A stretch of 64,000 nt of DNA from JAFEDN01 sp963712715 (GTDB taxonomy: Bacteria > Pseudomonadota > Gammaproteobacteria > Coxiellales > Coxiellaceae): the NCBI GenBank assembly GCA_963712715.1, contig CAVQJI010000008.1, positions 124,001-188,000 on the forward strand, given 5' to 3'. Positions 58,235 to 64,000 of the stretch are shown piece by piece. Both the position numbers and the translations under genes were made by a program. Position 1 is the stretch's first letter; every line of letters begins with the position of its first letter. The notes under the pieces are model-generated. The model did no database searches, was not told where the DNA came from, and worked only from the letters and a program-made list of their open reading frames with translations.

Positions 58235-60789
58235 TTTTTATCTCCCGATGTGGGTTGCTGGATGGTTGCGAATTTTTTAGCGACTTGCTCAATCGCCGCT
58301 TGTAGAGAAAGTCCCTGAGCTTGACATCGCTTCACCGCTTCAAACTCATCACCTTTAGAGGAATATAAAATCCGTGAATATGGATCGAATATGATTCGAT
58401 GCACGGAAATTCCCTGTGGACTTTTAATCACACATTCTGAATAGTCATCACCACGCCGCACACTCTGAAATAACTTTTCGGTATAATCATCCATCGGAAA
58501 TTTTCCAGAAGCGCGTAATTGAGCGATCGCTTCCCGATTTTGTGCAAGGATTAAGGTAAATGCCGAGTTCTCAAAAGCCGCGAGTGAGGTGGCGTTTTTA
58601 AAGTAATCATTGACGCCCTGCGTAACCGTCACAAAATTAGCATTATAGCGCCGAGCGCGCCGATAGCCGGTTTCAATAAATTTAGCCGCACCTTCCTGAT
58701 CACTACCCAGTAAATCCCAGGCTTCATCAATGATGCAGGATTTCACTTGAGAACGGCTGCCTAAATACATGCGCTTGGAAATTTGATACATCAACACCAA
58801 TAACACAATTTTTTGTAAATCTTTTTTTTGCTTGAGTTCTTCGAGTTCCAACACGATAAAATTATTATTGATGTTGAGTGTGCAGGGGCCCTCGAAAAAT
58901 TTTCCATACATACCGTGTTTGGTGTAAGGGTACAGCAAATGTGAGAGCGTAGTGCAGATCGGGCTAGCCTGTTGACTGAGCCACTCTGATACCGTGGTAA
59001 TACTGGCCGCTTGACCTTTCTGATTCCAGGCTGCCTTAACCCCTTTTTCTAAAAAAGTCATTTCCTCATCGGTCACATTGCTTTGCGGGCGTGCCATCGC
59101 CGCCAACAGAGGTTTTAAAATCTCCAAAGATTCATCATCCATCTGTTCGATAAAAGTAAACAGGTTGAGAGAAATCGGCTGATCGGATTTAAATTCGATA
59201 AATTCCCCACCCAGCAGTTTGCAGGTTTTTTCATAAGAGCGACCGACGTCGATCACCCAGACTCGACCACCCGCACCGAGCAACGCGACAATATACTCTT
59301 GCGTCAACGCAGATTTACCGCTGCCCGAAGTCGCAGCAATCGCGACATTATAATTACCATCGGGATTATCGAAAGGGTTCCAAATGGCAATTTGGCCGCG
59401 CCGACCCGGAAGGAAGAGGCTAGATCGCGCGAGGCCTTTCCATTCACCCAGTAACGGCGCGATATTAATGGCCGAAAGCGCATTCATCGTGCGCAAACGG
59501 CCTAATCGTTTTAAATCATCAAACATCCCCTCCGTCATCATCATCGGCAACACAGCAAGCCAGGACTGTAATTGCAAATACGATTCTTTGCTTAATTTCC
59601 AGCCATTGGCGCGATATAAATCGCGTAATTTCCTTTCTGCACTATGAGATTGTTCTAAGGGAGAATATAAAACCACTTGATAAAATACTTTAACCAAACG
59701 ATCACCTTCACTGAGCCGATCACGCGCAAATTTCCAGTCCTGATACTCTTTGCCAATACTCGGTTTAAATTTGGCGAGTGGACTTTTAGCGATAGAGTCT
59801 TTATTCATAAACCGCATCTGCGCTTTGGCCGCAGATTTTTCGATGTCTTCCGGTCGAACGTGAAAACTCACGACAAAGGGACAGGGAATTTGTAACGCAG
59901 CATTAAACAGTTGTCCCAGGTTTTCACCCGCCTGCCACAATCCCACGGACTCCGGAAAATCGCGCACACTAAAGCATTGCACCGCCCAGGTTTCATCCTG
60001 ATTTTTTTCTTCATCCTTTTTATTTAAAATCAGATGATCTTTATAGACCTGACAGCGGTATTCGGGATCCGTCACTTGTAATGCCAGCGCATCGTATTCA
60101 TTCCAGCGCTGTTGCGCTGAATAACAATCGCGGGATGGATTTAATAAATCGATTAACAGGCTGATAAAATGAGTGATCGGAATGGGACGTGTGGCCATTT
60201 GTAAGGAATTCAGCGAACTGACAAAGTCTTCGCGTAATCGAACCAACGTTTGAGTATCTGCCGTTAAATCTTTAAGTGGGATAGAAACGATTAAAAATAG
60301 CCGAAAATCTCGTAAAATATAAGAACCACTGTGTGTTAACGAATTCAGCGTGCCTTGCTTTAAAAATTCCGCTCTCTTTTGTGCAAGCCAGGCGAAGGTA
60401 TCTCCCGCCGCCGACCGTTCGACGGCGAACTGATCGATGGCCGAGCCGATTTTATCCGAAGCCCATAACAGACATTGACAATCTGCATTAACCGGTAGCA
60501 CATCCGTTAACAAACTTCCCAAAATTTCTACCGTTTGTGGGGTGGCTCCCGTCAATGGCGCTATCTCCAACATCCAGCCGCAGCTTCGTTTATTGATGAA
60601 GAGCTGCGAATCCGGGTCATAGGTTTCATACGGTAATAAACTGGATAAAGGACACTGCGCTAATAAATCACTTAAGGCACCGAGGACAGGATTATTTTGC
60701 TCAACGCCGACGGAGTGAGATTCTCCCAGAAAACCAGCCACGCGCGCAGACCACGCTGAAAAATCAAAAACCGATTTAGAATTAAGCAT
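58231..60789 (-). CDS. TraC secretion ATPase (VirB4-like)
   Basis: This is an 852-residue cytoplasmic ATPase that powers pilin and substrate movement at the inner-membrane complex. The N-terminal TraC_F domain (about 40-270) is recognisable from LPYETYDPDSQLFINKRSCG (written here in full as 20 residues). Walker A is ATSGSGKSA (about 484-492) and Walker B is SCIIDEAWDLLG (about 684-695); an arginine-rich TGYRRARRYNANF element follows. The start overlaps the traV stop by 8 bases. Length agrees with F TraC (875). The frame is intact with all catalytic motifs, which suggests that the secretion machine is still under selection. Confidence 0.95.
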   Translation of the reverse strand: MLNSKSVFDFSAWSARVAGFLGESHSVGVEQNNPVLGALSDLLAQCPLSSLLPYETYDPDSQLFINKRSCGWMLEIAPLTGATPQTVEILGSLLTDVLPVNADCQCLLWASDKIGSAIDQFAVERSAAGDTFAWLAQKRAEFLKQGTLNSLTHSGSYILRDFRLFLIVSIPLKDLTADTQTLVRLREDFVSSLNSLQMATRPIPITHFISLLIDLLNPSRDCYSAQQRWNEYDALALQVTDPEYRCQVYKDHLILNKKDEEKNQDETWAVQCFSVRDFPESVGLWQAGENLGQLFNAALQIPCPFVVSFHVRPEDIEKSAAKAQMRFMNKDSIAKSPLAKFKPSIGKEYQDWKFARDRLSEGDRLVKVFYQVVLYSPLEQSHSAERKLRDLYRANGWKLSKESYLQLQSWLAVLPMMMTEGMFDDLKRLGRLRTMNALSAINIAPLLGEWKGLARSSLFLPGRRGQIAIWNPFDNPDGNYNVAIAATSGSGKSALTQEYIVALLGAGGRVWVIDVGRSYEKTCKLLGGEFIEFKSDQPISLNLFTFIEQMDDESLEILKPLLAAMARPQSNVTDEEMTFLEKGVKAAWNQKGQAASITTVSEWLSQQASPICTTLSHLLYPYTKHGMYGKFFEGPCTLNINNNFIVLELEELKQKKDLQKIVLLVLMYQISKRMYLGSRSQVKSCIIDEAWDLLGSDQEGAAKFIETGYRRARRYNANFVTVTQGVNDYFKNATSLAAFENSAFTLILAQNREAIAQLRASGKFPMDDYTEKLFQSVRRGDDYSECVIKSPQGISVHRIIFDPYSRILYSSKGDEFEAVKRCQAQGLSLQAAIEQVAKKFATIQQPTSGDKK

Positions 60790-61204
60790 GCGTATCGTCC
60801 ATTGAGGTGATTGAAGTGGCCGGTGACCAATGTCCCGGTTGAATCACGTGATAAATGGTATTGGCAGAAAAGTAATTACCTTGGCTGTCCTGATAAGGCG
60901 CGATCCAAAGACGCATCACCGTTTCCGGGTTCCGTTTGATGGAATCGGTGGAATCCCCAGCATCCGCTAAATAACGAATATCCACGGTCAGCGTCGTTTT
61001 TTCGACCGATGAAGCAGGCTTTGCCTGAGCCAGCTTACCCTGATCGACCAGCGTATTGACTTGATCCAAACTCTGACAGGAAACGCCCGGTTTCATCGGG
61101 CAGGTAAATTGAGAATTGAGTTCTCCGCAGCCCATCAGTGCCGCACTCAGGCTAACTAAAACCCCGAAGTTAAATAATTGTTTTGAACGATTGGGACTCC
61201 ACAT
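60782..61204 (-). CDS. TraV outer-membrane lipoprotein
   Basis: 140 residues with a lipobox LMGC (Cys at residue 26), so it is exported and lipidated. CPMKPGVSCQSLDQVNTLVD is the conserved TraV cysteine motif. Family role: anchors the TraK-TraB outer-membrane core. Its ribosome-binding site AAAGGAG overlaps the original (now out-of-frame) end of traB. Slightly shorter than F TraV (171). It overlaps traC by 8 bases. Confidence 0.93.
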   Translation of the reverse strand: MWSPNRSKQLFNFGVLVSLSAALMGCGELNSQFTCPMKPGVSCQSLDQVNTLVDQGKLAQAKPASSVEKTTLTVDIRYLADAGDSTDSIKRNPETVMRLWIAPYQDSQGNYFSANTIYHVIQPGHWSPATSITSMDDTHA

Positions 61205-61411
61205 AGAATTGTCTCCTTTAGGATTTAAAAAAAGAATTATTGGGTTGATTGGTTTGCAACGCCCGAATTTGCGCTGGCGTCAGCGGCAAAGGATTGATGG
61301 CGGTTGCTGTCGGCAATGAGTTAGCGTTAGGGGCTACTGGAACTTTGAGCCGCCGTGACTGATTGAGGTAATGGGGTGGACTCAAATGGCGGTAAAATGG
61401 CTTCTTTTTCG

Positions 61412-62650
61412 TTATCGTGCTTTTGGCCGTCTAAGTAGAAATCCTTTTAAAAATACAACATCAACAATCGTTCCTGCTGACAATTGAATCACGGGATGAT
61501 ACTGATCGGCGCGGCGAATGTTATAGTCCGCAATTTTATCCATCGCATTGCTAACGCCTTGCGCCGCACCGAATTTAAAAATATCGGCATTGTTGACAGC
61601 ACTGACTGCGCCAGCAGGAGAAAGTGCGGTGGTCGTATACTGTGAGGCAATGCCTTGCGAGAAACCCGATAACGATCCAGCAATAAAAGCGCGTTTTAAC
61701 AAAGCGCCTTCACGCCACAACGGAACACCCCGCACGCCATTTTTACCTTCCGGCCCAAATACGGTTCCTTCCACCGGGAGTTCAATCACTTCATGATGGT
61801 TGGGGCTGACACAACTCAGTCGCTCTAAACGCATTTGGCCCCGTTCCGAAGAAATATCTCCAATCACCGCTGCGGTGGCGACACAATCCTTGAGGTGACT
61901 CTGTTGATGATTGGGTAGTGTCCCCACGTCTAATAAACGAAACAATACCGGCGTAGGATTGCTTTGGCTGTTAACACCGGTGGAAGCATCCGCGCCACCC
62001 AGCATCACCGCGCGCACAAATGTGCCTGCCGGAACAAAAGTATCTGGGGTTTTAGAGGGTCGAATCACTGGTGGAACAACCGGCTGCGATTTTGGCGGCG
62101 TTAACTCTAAAATATCATCGCTCACTCCCGCTAAAGGATGGAGTGCGGGCGGGGATGGAGTGATCACCGGGTTATTAGTGTTAACGCCATTGACTGAAGT
62201 ATTCAGTGGGTTAATCATCCCTGGTGATCGGATAGCCGTGTTTAATTTTTCCTGTAATGCTTTGAGTTGCATTTGCAGCGTTTGCAAGGCTTCATTTTGA
62301 GATTGATTCGTTTGTTCCTGAGTTGTTTTTTGTTGCGCGATGAACTGTAACTGTTTCTGAAGTTCTGAATTCGTTTTTTGCGTTTTATTCAGTTCGGCTT
62401 GCGTACGTTCCATCCAAAGACCCGCACTATCCACATGCGTTGTGGGATTGTCGATTTGAAACTGCGTGCTGGATTTTCGCTTACCCGGTGACTGTGAATC
62501 CACATGACCCGATAGGAAGGAATAAAAAACCCAGCCTATTAATGCGACAGCAATCACCGCGATCGCCAGATGCTTTTGTTGTTTTTTCTTGACTCGGCTG
62601 GGCTGCGTGTCCACTTCAGATTGTTGAGAATGATCGGATTTTTTAAACAT
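61412..62650 (-). CDS. TraB core scaffold protein (3' tail out of frame)
   Basis: 412 residues. N-terminal cytoplasmic segment, one membrane helix (about 28-48), coiled coil (about 75-135), Pro-rich spacer (about 150-200), then the VirB10-like outer-membrane domain starting GTFVRAVMLGGADASTG. Family role: spans both membranes and links TraV/TraK to the inner complex. The open frame ends LKGFLLRRPKAR, but in another frame the expected KGFYLDGQKHDNEKEA continues, and after a second shift near 61345 NSLPTATAINPLPLTP runs to a stop at 61217. Two frameshifts thus remove about 75 residues. The start overlaps the traK stop by 8 bases. Confidence 0.9.
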   Translation of the reverse strand: MFKKSDHSQQSEVDTQPSRVKKKQQKHLAIAVIAVALIGWVFYSFLSGHVDSQSPGKRKSSTQFQIDNPTTHVDSAGLWMERTQAELNKTQKTNSELQKQLQFIAQQKTTQEQTNQSQNEALQTLQMQLKALQEKLNTAIRSPGMINPLNTSVNGVNTNNPVITPSPPALHPLAGVSDDILELTPPKSQPVVPPVIRPSKTPDTFVPAGTFVRAVMLGGADASTGVNSQSNPTPVLFRLLDVGTLPNHQQSHLKDCVATAAVIGDISSERGQMRLERLSCVSPNHHEVIELPVEGTVFGPEGKNGVRGVPLWREGALLKRAFIAGSLSGFSQGIASQYTTTALSPAGAVSAVNNADIFKFGAAQGVSNAMDKIADYNIRRADQYHPVIQLSAGTIVDVVFLKGFLLRRPKAR

Positions 62651-63473
62651 GACTGACCACCTTAATCATTTGAATCGATTGTTGAGGGAGTAAAGTTGTT
62701 TTCTTTAAATAAATGGCGCGATCACCGGGTTGGAATAATTCGTTCTCAGAGATGGTCACTGTCTGACGAGAATGATTGGTGATTTGATAAATATCCACAT
62801 CCCAATGAGCGCCGATATAACGATCCGTTAATTTCAGGTTTAATTGAGAGCCAACAGTAAATGCTTTGGGTTTATTGAGCGTAAACTGCGTATAACCAGC
62901 CGGTATTTTTTGATGAATGATGGCATCGACTAAGCGGATTAAAGTCTGCGAATAAGCGTCGCTGGTTTCCCAGACTTTCGCTGCTTCCGTGACTAATTCC
63001 TGTGGTTTGATCACCAACATATCCGCTTGTTGATGATATCGTGGGGTTAAATTCAACACATAATGATGTCCCTGTTCCGTGCTGATAAATAAATAAAAAG
63101 GCTTGATAACATTCATTTTCTTCGGGTGTTTATGACAGAAAATCTTATGACCTTTTTTAGATTCACTTTTGTTTTTTGACATGGGACAAGTTTTAGTGTG
63201 GTTTGGAGAAGTAATCACCGGTTTTATAAACACTGCACCTTGCGCATTATCGTTACTGACCGTATAAGCGCCTGCGGTTCCTCTTAATAGAGCAATACGA
63301 TCACCGCTGACCGCAATGCGAGTCATTTCTGTGGCTGCAATATCCGCCGAGATTTTCGCATTATTCTCGACAGTCATCGTTTGCGCTTGCGCGGGTGTCA
63401 ATCCCACCCAGGCTGAAAACGCCATGACGGATATAGTTAACCCTAAATGAGTTTTAATGAGCTTTTTAAGCAT
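62643..63473 (-). CDS. TraK secretin-like conjugal transfer protein
   Basis: 276 residues from ATG 63473, which follows AGGAGG and overlaps the traE stop; an upstream ATG (63521) is less likely. A signal peptide ends at about residue 30 (PAQAQTM). The mature part resembles TraK/VirB9: KISADIAATEMTRIAVSGDR (20 residues) and the C-terminal AIYLKKTTLLPQQSIQMIKV. Family role: periplasmic/outer-membrane ring of the core complex, bound to TraV and TraB. Between about 115 and 140 there is a Lys-rich insertion (CPMSKNKSESKKGHKIFCH) with two Cys that is not usual in TraK. Length exceeds F TraK (242) accordingly. Confidence 0.9.
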   Translation of the reverse strand: MLKKLIKTHLGLTISVMAFSAWVGLTPAQAQTMTVENNAKISADIAATEMTRIAVSGDRIALLRGTAGAYTVSNDNAQGAVFIKPVITSPNHTKTCPMSKNKSESKKGHKIFCHKHPKKMNVIKPFYLFISTEQGHHYVLNLTPRYHQQADMLVIKPQELVTEAAKVWETSDAYSQTLIRLVDAIIHQKIPAGYTQFTLNKPKAFTVGSQLNLKLTDRYIGAHWDVDIYQITNHSRQTVTISENELFQPGDRAIYLKKTTLLPQQSIQMIKVVSHV

Positions 63474-64000
63474 GAGAACTGTCCTCCTGAGTGATGGTCT
63501 GTTTTGGTTCTTTTGAGTCATTGGTTTTGTCGATTATTTCCTGAAACGATTGCAGCCAAAGGCGGCCTTGTACGTATCGGAAACTGAGACGATAACTGAG
63601 GCGTTGCACAGGCAGTGGCATATTGCTCACCGTGGCGCTGAAATCACCGCTAATTTGTGCGGTGAGATGCGAAACATCGACGGAAATATCGACTGGATAA
63701 AAAATCAGACTGGTGTGGGTTTTAGCTAAATGATCCGCTTCCTCCACTAATTCATTTTTTAACTCCCCGTAATAAGCCGGATCGGTATAGCGCAATAGCA
63801 TCTCTCGTTGATATTCCGCACTGCTCGGCGTCATATTTAGACGTAATTGCACGAGAAAAGACGATATTTGTGATAAGTATTCCGGTGACACCGTTTGCGA
63901 ATTGACCCAGAATGCTTGATGGATAACCGGCGGCACAATGACAATCCGCTCACGATTAACCATTCGACAAACGCAAATGACCAGAATGAGACTGATCATA
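63466..64000 (-). CDS. TraE conjugal transfer protein (5' end beyond window)
   Basis: 177 residues are visible; the gene continues past the window edge. The N-terminal membrane helix (LILVICVC) and SPEYLSQISSFLVQLRLNMT, YYGELKNELVEEADHLAKT and LSYRLSFRYVQGRLWLQSF match TraE/VirB5-VirB8-like F proteins. Family role: inner-membrane/periplasmic component of pilus assembly. The stop overlaps traK. The visible Met near 63999 is probably internal, since TraE usually has about 10-15 residues before the helix. Confidence 0.88.
   Translation of the reverse strand, partial: MISLILVICVCRMVNRERIVIVPPVIHQAFWVNSQTVSPEYLSQISSFLVQLRLNMTPSSAEYQREMLLRYTDPAYYGELKNELVEEADHLAKTHTSLIFYPVDISVDVSHLTAQISGDFSATVSNMPLPVQRLSYRLSFRYVQGRLWLQSFQEIIDKTNDSKEPKQTITQEDSSHA

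Overview
The window looks like part of a large conjugative plasmid, or an integrated plasmid, from an intracellular or host-associated gammaproteobacterium, most likely in the Legionellales (Legionella, Coxiella, Rickettsiella, Aquicella or Berkiella relatives). This is inferred from three things: an F-type transfer gene set, a Fis paralog of gammaproteobacterial type, and several very large proteins built from eukaryotic-like modules (TKL-like protein kinase, ankyrin, NACHT, HEAT, OTU). No rRNA, tRNA or CRISPR array was seen.

Layout. 1-3.4 kb: a perfect 36-bp palindrome and three rightward genes of unknown function, two of them paralogs and one of these frameshifted. 3.4-11.5 kb (leftward): a Fis-like gene, then a tandem family of kinase/coiled-coil/ankyrin genes. 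One copy is intact, one is frameshifted and three are fragments. A RelB-like antitoxin with an internally deleted RelE/YafQ-type toxin sits among them. 11.7-25.3 kb (rightward): a 2350-residue NACHT-HEAT-kinase-ankyrin-OTU protein and a second, repeatedly frameshifted copy. 25.3-31 kb: an Rpn-type fragment, a complete IS21-family element (25721-29355, with a 5-bp target duplication) whose istA is broken and which carries about 1 kb of palindrome-rich non-coding DNA, and an IS110-family transposase. 31-33 kb: iteron-like repeats, kfrA with its operator, and a 165-bp MITE-like element. 33-38.5 kb: an AT-rich island with a DUF4297-like nuclease, a HerA translocase and a restriction-endonuclease/STAND ATPase, which reads as anti-phage defence. 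38.5-40.8 kb: small DNA-binding proteins and a block of TGCACCAC repeats. 40.8-64 kb (leftward): traI, traD, traG, traH, traF, trbC, traU, traW, trbI, traC, traV, traB, traK and traE, with a RHH/Doc toxin-antitoxin pair and a membrane protein in the opposite direction between traG and traD.

How it works together. The tra genes form a tightly overlapping operon for an F-type type IV secretion system (outer-membrane core TraV/K/B, ATPase TraC, assembly proteins TraW/U/F/H, TrbC/TrbI, mating protein TraG, coupling protein TraD). traN is missing from its usual place. The MobF relaxase-helicase-primase TraI is recognisable along its full length but is broken by about six frame changes, and the 3' tails of traD and traB are also out of frame. 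Either the transfer system is losing DNA-processing ability while keeping the secretion channel, or the assembly has residual indels. The kinase and NACHT/OTU genes are candidate effectors or candidate intracellular immune sensors; the sequence does not decide between these.
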